A stretch of 26,052 nt of DNA. Source: Bacteroidales bacterium. GTDB taxonomy: Bacteria > Bacteroidota > Bacteroidia > Bacteroidales > Muribaculaceae. Below are positions 1 through 9,125 of the stretch, in pieces; the first letter of the stretch is position 1; the number at the start of each line of letters is the position of its first letter. Position numbers and translations under genes: made by a program. The notes beneath the pieces are model-generated. The model did no database searches, had not been told where the DNA came from, and saw only the letters and a list, made by a program, of their open reading frames with translations. The stretch covers positions 1 to 26,052 of the forward strand of contig CAAFXX010000054.1 of the NCBI GenBank assembly GCA_900767075.1, given 5' to 3'.

Positions 1-20
1 GACGTGTGCTCTTCCGATCT
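1..20. other. Illumina TruSeq adapter remnant
   Basis: These 20 bases equal the 3' part of the TruSeq read-2 adapter, ending in the diagnostic GCTCTTCCGATCT. They are untrimmed library sequence at a contig end and should be masked. Genomic sequence starts at about base 21. Confidence 0.97.
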
Positions 21-58
21 CAAAATTACAACATTTCGTTCTTTTCCGCAAATCACAG

Positions 59-80
59 AATGGTCGTCTTTATGACCATT
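59..80 (+). terminator. Hairpin, possible terminator of a gene left of the window
   Basis: Perfect 7-bp inverted repeat AATGGTC/GACCATT around an 8-base loop, followed on the plus strand by TTAATAATATT. It could end a plus-strand gene converging on the metalloprotease from beyond the contig end. The U-tract is weak. Apart from this and the next hairpin, bases 21-176 show nothing. Confidence 0.4.
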
Positions 81-101
81 TTAATAATATTCCTGCATTT
101 T

Positions 102-139
102 AAAAAGAAGCGTGTGTCTTCTAAATAGAAAACACACGC
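102..139 (-). terminator. Intrinsic terminator of the M6 metalloprotease gene
   Basis: On the minus strand an 8-bp stem GCGTGTGT/ACACACGC (110-117 with 132-139) continues after one mismatch into TTCTA/TAGAA. It is followed by a U-rich run (TTCTTTTT, 102-109). It lies about 40 bases after the stop codon of the metalloprotease gene. Confidence 0.85.
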
Positions 140-176
140 TGCACAATCAAGTATTCTTTATCGGTTTATTCCAACC

Positions 177-3100
177 TTATTTATTCATTAATTTTATAGT
201 CTTTACAGTGCCGTCGGAATATCTTATCCTCCGGATCTGAAGCCCACTTGCATCGGGGTTAATACGTATTCCTGACATATTCCAGCACTCCACTTCCTGT
301 GTTTCCGGTTCTGTCATATCTACTACGCCTAATGACGAATCAACATATGGGGATGATATGCAATTCAATATTTTACCGGTAGACTTATCCATAACCAAAG
401 CCACAGCCCGCAGTCTGGCATCCTCATTTATAAATGACTGGCCATAAACATTCTTTATCTCAGGCAAATGGAAATCACAGGTCGCTTCATACGACTCTCC
501 TGCGCTGATAGTATTCGGAATAGATCCTTCTATGCCGTATATATCAGGATACGATACCACCACATCATTAAAGGTCAATCCTGCCACATAAGAATCTCCT
601 TTAGTGAAAATCTGCCATAAATCACTGTCGTAAGCAGGATCTGAACTACCCGAAAATCCATTGTTCTGATACCATAAAGAATTCTTCATATTGTCAGCGA
701 CCAAAGCAATTGAAATAGCATAATCTACATCTTCCATATCCATGATAAATGCAGAAGTAGCCACGGCATGTAGAGTTTCAGGATCATTCTGACCATTTGT
801 CAAGGATACTTCGACAGATGCAACCGGAATTTCAGAAGATGCATTATTCCATGCAGACAGCATATCCTCGATACTTAGAACTTTCTTTCTATCAATAGTT
901 CCTGAAGGAATTGAACGGGGTATGACAGGAAATTCATTATTATGCAATACCGCCATACCGTTTACAACCTTACTTTCGAAAGTCTCGGAATGATAAGCCA
1001 TGCCGACGAACATATCTTTCTTATCCCTACGCATTGTCTCCATGAATACATATCCCTTGGGACATGCAGAACAATTCAGACCTGTGTATTCCTCCACAAG
1101 AGGACGTTTCACCGGCATAAAAGGAATAACCTGAATTACTCCCGATTCCACTGCCGCTATAGGTGTCGAAAGTCTGTTTCCGTTCACAGATGTAACAATC
1201 ATATCAACAGGATACTTTCCATAAGTATCAATCCCTGCCAATGAAATCTTTGCCACTTCAGTAGAATTATCGCCATTATCAATAGGTGTTTTAAATACAT
1301 GGGTTCCCTCACCGGAGAAAGCACCCGCATTCCAGGAATATCCTACACTCTCAATCTTATCTTCACCACGGTAAAAGAATGAGACCGGATACTCCGGATC
1401 AGATGCAACCACATATTCCATATCAGGCAGCATAAATACAAGTCCCTCCCCTGCATTTGGCGCAGGAACCATATGGAACTCCAGGTCTCCTATCGCACAT
1501 GTCTGGGTTGTGACACCTGAGAATTCCAATATCCTGAGCTGAAGGTCAGCCTTTGTATCCGGATCGATTTCATCGAATGTATAGGATGCCGTATAGGAAG
1601 TCCCCTTTTCCAATGTGACGCGGTCATCTCCGGCAAGCGTTTTGGCAAGTGTCCATGTCTTGCCTCCGTTAAGAGAATATTTAAGTTGGAAAATTGCCGA
1701 TGAATTAGTAGGATTAGTAACGGTGAACTTGACAAGACTTACCTTACCGGCAATCGGGGACGATGTGATTTGTGATTTCTTTACAAATGTCACAGCCGAA
1801 TTCTCGCGATCAATCATAGCTCCGGCAGACGGAGTCCACGATGCAATTGAACCTGCATACGCTCCGCCAATTATTTCCGTTGAGAGACGACTCCAGATTT
1901 CCGAATAAGTTTCATTAGGAGTAGCCTGCGCGCGGAAAGAAATGACACCGTCATTTTCAGAAATTTCATGAAGCGTCACATTGGAATTGTACCCATAAAA
2001 CGATTGAAGAGAGGGTGTGGTTGTGTTTGTAAGTTCTGTTATATTCCCCTGACCGGGAAATGGGTCATAAGATGTGTCCTGGCGAGTATTGAAGACACCT
2101 CCGATCTGCGGCTGAGCGCTAAGAAGGACGTAACAAGGATGCGAGGGATCGCGGTTGACCCGATTGGTAGACCATAATTCGGGATCTGTACGGTCTACCC
2201 TATATGCAAGCATTCCATGTCCCGGCAAAGCCTTATCCCACTTTACAGGCTGACGATTCTCCAATATAAAGAATTCATCTCCAACTATTGAGTTAATTTT
2301 AAAGGCTTTGCCGGAAGTCTCAAAAGCCATAAGATTATAATCGCCAGATTCGGTAATCTCTTCAGGATCAAGGAATCCTGCCTGAATACGTTCGTACGCA
2401 GAGTAACCGACAGGTGTACGGCCATAGTTCAGATAGCACCCCATCGACATCAGCGACCAAGTGTTCGGATGATCAGATTCTCCACCCGTACCCTGATAGT
2501 CAGTGTCATATTCATCCACCATCCCCAGTACATGACTGAATTCGTGGCAGATTGTCCCGATTCCATCAATCTGAACCTGACCGGAAGTACCACTCAATTC
2601 AGCGGAACATGCATAAGTCCATGTACTTACTCCATCAAACTCAAGCCCCGGGATTTCAGACTTATGGGGCCATATTTCCGAGCCACCCGTATAATTTGAA
2701 CCCTGACCGGCAAAAATGAAATACACCATGTCAATGCGTCCGTCACCGTCTGAATCATACTTAGAAAAATCGACCAATGGATCAGCAGCCGTCAGAGCAA
2801 GAGATATCAGTTGCGGGGCATTTTGCATTTGCATGGGAAATGTCGACGGCACATTGAGTTCAACGGGGCCTACAACATCAAATTCCGGATTAAACAGACC
2901 TCCGCTGTTGTCGTAAAAATAATCTCTTACAGAGCCGGTAAATTCTACGTTTTCGCCATCTTGTCCCACGTAGCCTTTATAGTCCGATGAATTGATCATT
3001 TCGCTATAAAATACATCGGCATTTGGCACTGAAATCTTCTGATTGGTATAATTTACAAGAATCACGAGACCTCGAAAGCCATCGCGGCTTACAGATCTTT

Positions 3101-3446
3101 CTCTCCGATGCTCACGGAGTGGTTTTCTGACAAGGGCAGATGCATGCTGCCGATCCATAAGAAATGACTTCTCATCGGTTGAACGTAAGTCATGGGCGGC
3201 ACGGACAGCTTTCAGCGAACCATCCGTAAGCTTGTCGGCATAGCAGATGGTTCCGTCTGCCGCTGTAGTGAGAAGATATCCGTCAGTAGAAATCATCTGC
3301 GAGCCATATTCGTCACCCTGAAGACGATAGGTAATCTCTGTCCCATCGGGCTGGACTACTGTCTGCGGCCAGGGATATGCCGGTACGGCAGATGCCAGAT
3401 GTGGCACAGCGAGTGCAAAAAGAATGGGTAAATATCTTAATTTCAT
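177..3446 (-). CDS. Secreted M6-family zinc metalloprotease with Omp28-like C-terminal region
   Basis: Exported endopeptidase, 1089 residues. The N-terminus is a clear signal peptide (basic MKLR, hydrophobic core, cut near ASA-VPA). The zinc site is HEFSHVLGMVDEY at residues 301-313, the HExxHxxGxxDE form of the M6 (immune inhibitor A-like) family, and the catalytic domain spans roughly residues 110-500. A beta-rich region follows. From about residue 780 the chain resembles the Omp28/thioredoxin-fold family: 'EEYTGLNCSACPKG' with CxxC at 792-795. The last 45 residues (WNMSGIRI...YSDGTVKTIK) look like a C-terminal sorting domain of type IX secretion. The ATG at 3446 is the only start that precedes the signal peptide directly. 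No promoter box is visible in the 84-base gap upstream, so it may be transcribed with the 3531-7502 gene. The protease call is firm; the Omp28 and sorting calls rest on motif resemblance. Confidence 0.88.
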   Translation of the reverse strand: MKLRYLPILFALAVPHLASAVPAYPWPQTVVQPDGTEITYRLQGDEYGSQMISTDGYLLTTAADGTICYADKLTDGSLKAVRAAHDLRSTDEKSFLMDRQHASALVRKPLREHRRERSVSRDGFRGLVILVNYTNQKISVPNADVFYSEMINSSDYKGYVGQDGENVEFTGSVRDYFYDNSGGLFNPEFDVVGPVELNVPSTFPMQMQNAPQLISLALTAADPLVDFSKYDSDGDGRIDMVYFIFAGQGSNYTGGSEIWPHKSEIPGLEFDGVSTWTYACSAELSGTSGQVQIDGIGTICHEFSHVLGMVDEYDTDYQGTGGESDHPNTWSLMSMGCYLNYGRTPVGYSAYERIQAGFLDPEEITESGDYNLMAFETSGKAFKINSIVGDEFFILENRQPVKWDKALPGHGMLAYRVDRTDPELWSTNRVNRDPSHPCYVLLSAQPQIGGVFNTRQDTSYDPFPGQGNITELTNTTTPSLQSFYGYNSNVTLHEISENDGVISFRAQATPNETYSEIWSRLSTEIIGGAYAGSIASWTPSAGAMIDRENSAVTFVKKSQITSSPIAGKVSLVKFTVTNPTNSSAIFQLKYSLNGGKTWTLAKTLAGDDRVTLEKGTSYTASYTFDEIDPDTKADLQLRILEFSGVTTQTCAIGDLEFHMVPAPNAGEGLVFMLPDMEYVVASDPEYPVSFFYRGEDKIESVGYSWNAGAFSGEGTHVFKTPIDNGDNSTEVAKISLAGIDTYGKYPVDMIVTSVNGNRLSTPIAAVESGVIQVIPFMPVKRPLVEEYTGLNCSACPKGYVFMETMRRDKKDMFVGMAYHSETFESKVVNGMAVLHNNEFPVIPRSIPSGTIDRKKVLSIEDMLSAWNNASSEIPVASVEVSLTNGQNDPETLHAVATSAFIMDMEDVDYAISIALVADNMKNSLWYQNNGFSGSSDPAYDSDLWQIFTKGDSYVAGLTFNDVVVSYPDIYGIEGSIPNTISAGESYEATCDFHLPEIKNVYGQSFINEDARLRAVALVMDKSTGKILNCISSPYVDSSLGVVDMTEPETQEVECWNMSGIRINPDASGLQIRRIRYSDGTVKTIKLMNK

Positions 3447-3470
3447 ATCTTTATAATTTCAATTCCAATG

Positions 3471-3504
3471 CAGGGGTCGCACGGCATAATCCTTGCGGCC
3501 CCTG
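3471..3504 (-). terminator. GC-rich hairpin between the mosaic protein gene and the protease gene
   Basis: CAGGGG/CCCCTG continues, after one mismatch, into CGCA/TGCG with a 12-base loop, just after the 3531-7502 gene. The minus-strand side lacks a good U-tract, while the plus-strand side has TATTTCACTTTTATT. It may be a partial terminator that sets how much protease message is made by read-through. Confidence 0.5.
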
Positions 3505-3530
3505 TATTTCACTTTTATTACAATTTACAT

Positions 3531-6500
3531 TTATTTAGACATGAGCTTACGGCTGGATGTAGTTCCATCGCTGTATGTAGTGACTACGATATAGCAGTTT
3601 CCGGGAACCGGAGCCTTAACCTCCAAACCTTCCATAGTAAAGAAACGGGTTGAAAGAGGTTCTTTTCCGCCATCTATCTCATCGACTGAACCAGGAATTG
3701 TTCCGGTCGATTTGAGCGATATGTTGTCAAGAAGCACATAACTGTACAGTTTGACAGTTGCCACCCACTTGATCTGTATGGTTCTTCCGGCATAGTCAGC
3801 CATCGGGACAGTGATCTTATTCCAGCCTTCCTCTATCTGATCCATGGAAGTCAGGTCCAAAGATTCCCATTCACCGAAACCACCTACAGAGAGTTCAAGA
3901 GTATTGATATCTTCAGGTCCCATCTTGTAAATCCAATAAGACAGTTCGGGATCGGCAAGGTCGCTCAGATCCAGTTTACCGGTATATAATGAACCGGCAT
4001 TGCCTTCTGCGATACCTCTGAAACCGGCAAAACAATTGTCTCCGTCCTGAGAATCAATTCCGTCTGAATCATTATAGCCACCCCAGCCACAGCTGGTTGT
4101 TCCATTGATCAGACTCATTCCCATTGGAGCGGCAAGAGGGCTGACAAAGCTTTCCGACCAGGGTGCCTTATATGGAGCGCCAACAGGTATCTGTTCCTTA
4201 GTTCTGTTACCGACATTATTCTTTCCATAAGGGGTGTATGCCGATACCATATAAGTCACAAACTGCTCTTTATCCGTGGACTGTTTTGGCACATACGTGT
4301 AAGAAGTATCCTTTATACCCGACACCAAAGTACCGGTCTGGCCGTTATCCCAAGCATACTCTATTTCATAAGTCAGGTTTTCAGGAGCTATGCCACGTCC
4401 GCGTTCATCCTTTTCCGGAGCTATCCACGAAATGGTTACCTCACCATATTTATCGGGATTTTCGGCAGCTGTCACTTCGACAGGACTCAACGGTCTTGTA
4501 TTGCCTACAAAGATGGTAGACAGGATTTCCATGCCCGGTATTTCTCCGGAATATGCACGTACGCTGTAAGTCTGATTTCCATGTACACCAACCTCATCGA
4601 CAAACGATATCTTGGATCCCGGAGTCTGATTCTGTTCAGAATACACTACCAAATCCCCTCTACGTATCTCAGCCTTAAGAGCATCCTCTATCTTTCTGTC
4701 ATCGACAGTCTGGGTCGGCAACGTAAAACTGATTTCAGCTTTTGGAACCCCGTTTTCATCCGGTTCTATGGTCAAATCATCCACCGCCTTCGGAGCGCCT
4801 GCTACGATACCCTCAAGGATATTTATATCATCGAGATACAGCCAAAGCTGGTCAGCCTCCGACAGACAATGGAATCCAACATAATGCAGACCATCTTCGT
4901 TCGGGATTATATCTACGGTGTATGTATTCATCCAGTCACCTTTTTGGTTTTCGCTCTGCACATTGAATTTCTCAAGCAATACATTTGTCATCGACGCTTC
5001 CACGTTATCCGTGCCGTAGCAAACCTCAAGATAATTCTTTGTACGATCAGGATATGAACCGGCCTTGAAAGTAAGACGGTAGGTCTTGCCCTTCTCCATC
5101 ATCATCGGAGGAGTAATCAACCAATCATCAAGACTTGAATATGGATGATAGAAAGCACCTGCACAACGCCAGTAGTTGTTCCAACCCCAGCCACTTGTAT
5201 CTCCTTCATCGCTATAATAATAGCCTGAATTATTGATAATAGTGAAGTTGTCAAGAGATTCTTCTTTATCAAAAGTCTCTGTCCATGTCGGGGTGAAATA
5301 ACCCAGCACTATTTTATTTGATTTGCCTGCGGAAGAAGCTGTTTCACCGGTCCACGCTGTTACAGTATAATAATACTGTTGCACTTTACCGTTTTCAGGT
5401 GCCGGCAATTTGTCGACATAATAAGTATCTGTGATCCTCGATGCCACAGTCTCTTTACCGGGATAACGTACAACGGTATAAGTTATCGTGGAAGGATCGA
5501 TATAACCTCCGTTGGCTCCGGTCCCAATGGCATTCCATTCGACACGTATGCCCTCTTCTATCTTTTCTGCATGCACAGCCGGAGTAGCCGGGGCATCCTG
5601 ACCTGAGAATGCAGAGACTTTGGTTCTGATTGATTCTCCATAATTGTTGGAAAGCACAACGGAACATACATAATTACCATCCATTGTGGAGTTGATGTCT
5701 ACATCTGCCATTCCGCCTGCACGAACTGTGCCTTCTGCCACAGTCTTTCCTTTACGAACCACACGGTAATTGAGATTACCACTGATTTCATCCCCATTTT
5801 GTGCGACATCGGGTGCCTTGAACGACAGTTTGCCTGAACGTGTTCCTTTGTTGAAGCTTAATTTCACGTTCTGAGGTCTTGAAGGAGCCTGTTGCTTCAC
5901 GTAGTCATAAGGCGTAAAGAACGCACTGATGCTTCCCGGAACATCCGCGTATTTGCTGCGTTCCGCCGTTTCAGGATTTATGGTATACAGATAGTGCTTG
6001 CCGTCCTGATCCGAGAATGCATATACAATCTGACCACTCTTTTCATCCCAACGGGCACAAGATACATAATTGATATTCCATTTTGTCTCGCCGACAACTG
6101 AATAGGCACCTGTCTCGCGATCAAATTTCACCAGACGTCCACCGAATGTAAGGCCATATGCAACACCCTCGGGAGAGAAACATAATGCCATGACACGGTC
6201 AACCGTGCTTTCATTATACATCAGATCATAACGTGCTACATTCGTTCTCGTCTTAGTCTCAAGGTTAATATAACCGAAATAGTATTCGTAGTTACGGGTG
6301 AATACGCCATAGATATTCCCTGTGACAGGATCCACAGCCAGATCGTTTGCTATGAAGTCATTTGGAAGCGGTTCCTGTCCCACGAATTCAAGTGTTCCCC
6401 AGTCATAGGTTGTGAGATAATATTCAGGATCGCTTGAGAAGGAATCGAAATTGAACATATAAAGCAGATCACCATGAGGTTCTGCCCAGACACATGCATT

Positions 6501-7502
6501 TCCAAGAATATCACTTACGCGAGAAGATTCTCCGTCTTCCGCCACAGGATATGAATGCCATGCCATGTTTTTGTCGGCAGCCCAGGCAGTATGTCCGTTA
6601 AGGAAGACAATCAGGGAATCCGGGAGAGACACTGCGGCCCTTGGCTCAAGATCTGCATGAGCCTCCGGTGACTGAAAATCTTCTATAAATGCCTTTGCCC
6701 TTACTGTGGCTTTTTCCTTGAGCAGGAATGGTGAAGTATAAAGGGTGCCATTGGTCTTTGTCGGACTAACCGTGCCGAATGTATAATAAATTGACGCACG
6801 GGAATCAGAACATGTCATGCTGACCATATTCTTATCATCCATACTTATTTCCGGGCGCGGTACATCGATGACTGCAGTTCCTTCTTCAACAATAGTTTGA
6901 AAATCCTTCCATCCGGAGGCTGCCGCATATGCATCTTTGGATCCTACAGGCACTTTTAGCGTTATAAAGAACGGTAAAGCAAATGCCTGGTCCTCCAGTA
7001 CGGGTGGTTCGGCTGAGCGCATTATTACTTCTGAAATATTGCCGGCACGCTCAAATGTCTTTGCCGGAATCAATCGGAGACCGGCTCCGATGGTAACGGT
7101 CTTAAGTCCATTGGCATATTTAAAGGCACCAGCCGATATTTTAGTCAGTGTATTGGGAATCGTCAGAGAGGTTACCTTCAAGTAATTCTCAAAAGCATTT
7201 TCCCCGATCGACAGCAGACCTTCCGGAAGGTTTATGGCAGTGACGTTGTAGTTAGATCCATTACATTTAAAACCGTTGGCAGGAATCTCCGTGACCCTGT
7301 AGTCTTTGCCATCGATGCTGACAGTTGCAGGAATCTCGATGGTCTTTTCTGTAATTTTGACCGTCGGATCCGCCTGTTCCACTTTGCACGTATTGTCGTC
7401 CAGAGTAGTGTAAAGATAGATTCCCTCTGTATGGGTCTTCGCACTCACCGAAAGACAGACAACCAGTGACAGTAGACTGAGTAGATTTAATCGTGTCTTC
7501 AT
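3531..7502 (-). CDS. Large secreted mosaic protein (BspA-type LRR, chitobiase-like, propeller-like, Fn3, choice-of-anchor J)
   Basis: 1323 residues, exported (signal peptide MKTRLNLLSLLSLVVCLSVSA). Residues about 25-205 are BspA/LRR_5-type repeats ('LPEGLLSIGENAFENY', 'IPNTLTKISAGAFKYA'). About 215-285 resembles the chitobiase C-terminal (CHB_HEX) fold, with 'IYYTFG...SPFLLKEKATVRAKAF'. About 300-535 has propeller-like repeats ('DPVTGNIYGVF', 'SPEGVAYGLTF'). Fibronectin type III-like segments begin near 537. Two choice-of-anchor J domains start near 739 ('WTETFDKEESL...DDWLITPPMM') and 1114 ('APWSESFVSPL'), with more Fn3-like sequence between. The end ('FFTMEGLEVKAPV...YSDGTTSSRKLMSK') parallels the metalloprotease tail and suggests the same export route. 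No catalytic motif is visible, so I infer an adhesive or binding surface protein. The start is set by the signal peptide, with AAAAAGG just before the ATG. Confidence 0.8.
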   Translation of the reverse strand: MKTRLNLLSLLSLVVCLSVSAKTHTEGIYLYTTLDDNTCKVEQADPTVKITEKTIEIPATVSIDGKDYRVTEIPANGFKCNGSNYNVTAINLPEGLLSIGENAFENYLKVTSLTIPNTLTKISAGAFKYANGLKTVTIGAGLRLIPAKTFERAGNISEVIMRSAEPPVLEDQAFALPFFITLKVPVGSKDAYAAASGWKDFQTIVEEGTAVIDVPRPEISMDDKNMVSMTCSDSRASIYYTFGTVSPTKTNGTLYTSPFLLKEKATVRAKAFIEDFQSPEAHADLEPRAAVSLPDSLIVFLNGHTAWAADKNMAWHSYPVAEDGESSRVSDILGNACVWAEPHGDLLYMFNFDSFSSDPEYYLTTYDWGTLEFVGQEPLPNDFIANDLAVDPVTGNIYGVFTRNYEYYFGYINLETKTRTNVARYDLMYNESTVDRVMALCFSPEGVAYGLTFGGRLVKFDRETGAYSVVGETKWNINYVSCARWDEKSGQIVYAFSDQDGKHYLYTINPETAERSKYADVPGSISAFFTPYDYVKQQAPSRPQNVKLSFNKGTRSGKLSFKAPDVAQNGDEISGNLNYRVVRKGKTVAEGTVRAGGMADVDINSTMDGNYVCSVVLSNNYGESIRTKVSAFSGQDAPATPAVHAEKIEEGIRVEWNAIGTGANGGYIDPSTITYTVVRYPGKETVASRITDTYYVDKLPAPENGKVQQYYYTVTAWTGETASSAGKSNKIVLGYFTPTWTETFDKEESLDNFTIINNSGYYYSDEGDTSGWGWNNYWRCAGAFYHPYSSLDDWLITPPMMMEKGKTYRLTFKAGSYPDRTKNYLEVCYGTDNVEASMTNVLLEKFNVQSENQKGDWMNTYTVDIIPNEDGLHYVGFHCLSEADQLWLYLDDINILEGIVAGAPKAVDDLTIEPDENGVPKAEISFTLPTQTVDDRKIEDALKAEIRRGDLVVYSEQNQTPGSKISFVDEVGVHGNQTYSVRAYSGEIPGMEILSTIFVGNTRPLSPVEVTAAENPDKYGEVTISWIAPEKDERGRGIAPENLTYEIEYAWDNGQTGTLVSGIKDTSYTYVPKQSTDKEQFVTYMVSAYTPYGKNNVGNRTKEQIPVGAPYKAPWSESFVSPLAAPMGMSLINGTTSCGWGGYNDSDGIDSQDGDNCFAGFRGIAEGNAGSLYTGKLDLSDLADPELSYWIYKMGPEDINTLELSVGGFGEWESLDLTSMDQIEEGWNKITVPMADYAGRTIQIKWVATVKLYSYVLLDNISLKSTGTIPGSVDEIDGGKEPLSTRFFTMEGLEVKAPVPGNCYIVVTTYSDGTTSSRKLMSK

Positions 7503-7540
7503 CCTTTTTAGTGTTTTGAAATTTAGTTTTTGATGTTAGA

Positions 7541-7571
7541 AACGTACGTTGTTAATTGAAGCGGTTCAATT
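7541..7571. promoter_or_regulatory. Palindromes in the leader of the 3531-7502 gene
   Basis: Two perfect inverted repeats sit 40-70 bases upstream of the mosaic gene: AACGTACGTT (7541-7550) and AATTGAA-GCGG-TTCAATT (7554-7571). They could be an operator or an RNA hairpin. A regulator gene lies next door, but the pairing is a guess. No perfect TAnnTTTG box was found in 7503-7751; TAATTTTA near 7580 on the minus strand is the closest. Confidence 0.3.
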
Positions 7572-7656
7572 CTGCCTTAAAATTATCTACGTTCCGACAT
7601 TTCTAAAAAAAATTTCATTTACCGATAAGCCAATGGCTGAAATGTAAATACAAGAA

Positions 7657-7687
7657 TCTCCCAACTATTTGATTATCAATTGGGAGA
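7657..7687 (-). terminator. Hairpin after the split AraC regulator gene
   Basis: Perfect 8-bp stem TCTCCCAA/TTGGGAGA with a 15-base loop, 65 bases beyond the regulator stop codon. The following minus-strand sequence (TTCTTGTATTTACATTTC) is only moderately U-rich, so termination efficiency is uncertain. Confidence 0.45.
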
Positions 7688-7751
7688 CAAATACGCCATA
7701 AATATAAAGTAAATCCTTATTTTATTTCTGCCGACAGGGTAAAATGCAATT

Positions 7752-9062
7752 TCATTCAGTTTGACGGGATATTATTTCCCGAAAATTTCCGGGAGGGACC
7801 CCGACAAAATCCTTGAATGCAACATAAAAAGTCTTAAGCGACAAAAAGCCGACATATCGGGAAAGTTCATCCAGCGACATTTCCGTGCCGTTAGTCAGGA
7901 TTCTTACCGCTTCATTAATACGGACTGAATTCATATACCTTGAATAAGACATCCCTGTCTTACGTTTTATCGTCTCTGACAGATAGGTATGATTGCATCC
8001 TACACGCTCGCTCAGCACTTCTCGGGTTATTGCAGGATCGCGGTACCCCTGCTTATCGACCACCTCCCTCAATATTAATCCGAAAATTTGGTCATAGCGA
8101 CTGAATTTGGTATCGGATGAACCTTCACTTTCAACATTATCGCTTTCCGGTTCTATTGATTTGCCTTCCGATTTGAACTTGCTCAATTCCTGACGTAATG
8201 TCTTCAATTCTGCATCCTGTGAGTTAAGCATTTCTCGCATTGCAATTTCCTGGGAGGCAGCGAGCCTGCTACGTTCCACTATCTGCTTATAACGACGATT
8301 TCGTTTCCTGACATACAATGACATCGCAGTAATCACCATAACAGCTATTAGGAAAATGAAGGAAATCCATGTGTAGAGATTCTTCATCTTGACTTTTTGC
8401 AAGGCTATGGTATGTTCTTTCTTTTCCGTATCAAACATTATACGGGCTCTTGTGACTGTTTCCCGCTGCTTTATGTTTTGCAGGCTGTCAAGACGTCCGG
8501 CATATGTCCTTTCCCAAATGTAGGCTTGTTCCATATCGCCGAGAGAAAAGTAGTTGGAGGCTTTAAGTCTCGCATTTTCAGAAGGAAGCCCGAAACGTCC
8601 TGAGAGGGAATATAGGCTGTCGGCGAGATCCACATACAGGTTTGACTGTTTCCATCGTCCTGTAATATTAAGAAGTTCGGCATAATTTAGATTGGCGGAA
8701 GCATCGGAAGGATCATGACGCAGTACCGATAGAAGCTGCCTTTCCGCTTCAGGATAATCCTTATTATGGAGAGCTATATACGCCATTATCTTATGATAAT
8801 TGACATTACGACTCGTACCTCTTACAATTTCCGCAAATGCCTTTGCCTTTTTTTCATTGAATTTCTGTCGGGAATAATAGATTCCGCAATGAGATGCAGA
8901 TCTATACATCAGCGATGTATCTTGTATCTCCTTGGCATAATGGAATATATCCTCATCATATTGAATACCGATAGTATCACCGGTGTTAATCATGATTGCA
9001 GAAAGGTTTTGTTCCGCCACTATCGCCTTTGGCTCATCCCCTAAAGCACGGGCAAGATTCAT
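7752..9062 (-). CDS. C-terminal part of a split TPR-membrane-AraC regulator
   Basis: This open stretch of 436 codons begins at an internal ATG, not at a natural gene start. It holds TPR-like helices (for example 'HDPSDASANLNYAELLNITG'), one membrane segment ('YTWISFIFLIAVMVITAMSL', 8305-8385), a cytoplasmic coiled coil rich in E and Q, and a C-terminal AraC-type double helix-turn-helix ('ISRYVGF'-like 'LSRYVGFLSLKTFYVAFKDF'). If translated alone it would lack the signal sequence and the first TPRs, so the rest of the sensor could not be placed correctly across the inner membrane. The DNA-binding end is intact and ends normally with 'GVPPGNFREI'. See the pseudogene entry for the join. Confidence 0.7.
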   Translation of the reverse strand: MNLARALGDEPKAIVAEQNLSAIMINTGDTIGIQYDEDIFHYAKEIQDTSLMYRSASHCGIYYSRQKFNEKKAKAFAEIVRGTSRNVNYHKIMAYIALHNKDYPEAERQLLSVLRHDPSDASANLNYAELLNITGRWKQSNLYVDLADSLYSLSGRFGLPSENARLKASNYFSLGDMEQAYIWERTYAGRLDSLQNIKQRETVTRARIMFDTEKKEHTIALQKVKMKNLYTWISFIFLIAVMVITAMSLYVRKRNRRYKQIVERSRLAASQEIAMREMLNSQDAELKTLRQELSKFKSEGKSIEPESDNVESEGSSDTKFSRYDQIFGLILREVVDKQGYRDPAITREVLSERVGCNHTYLSETIKRKTGMSYSRYMNSVRINEAVRILTNGTEMSLDELSRYVGFLSLKTFYVAFKDFVGVPPGNFREIISRQTE

Positions 9063-9125
9063 ACTCTGCGTGAAATAATAAATACCCTGTGAATAGCGTC
9101 TATAATGAGCTACTTCATAAATTCC

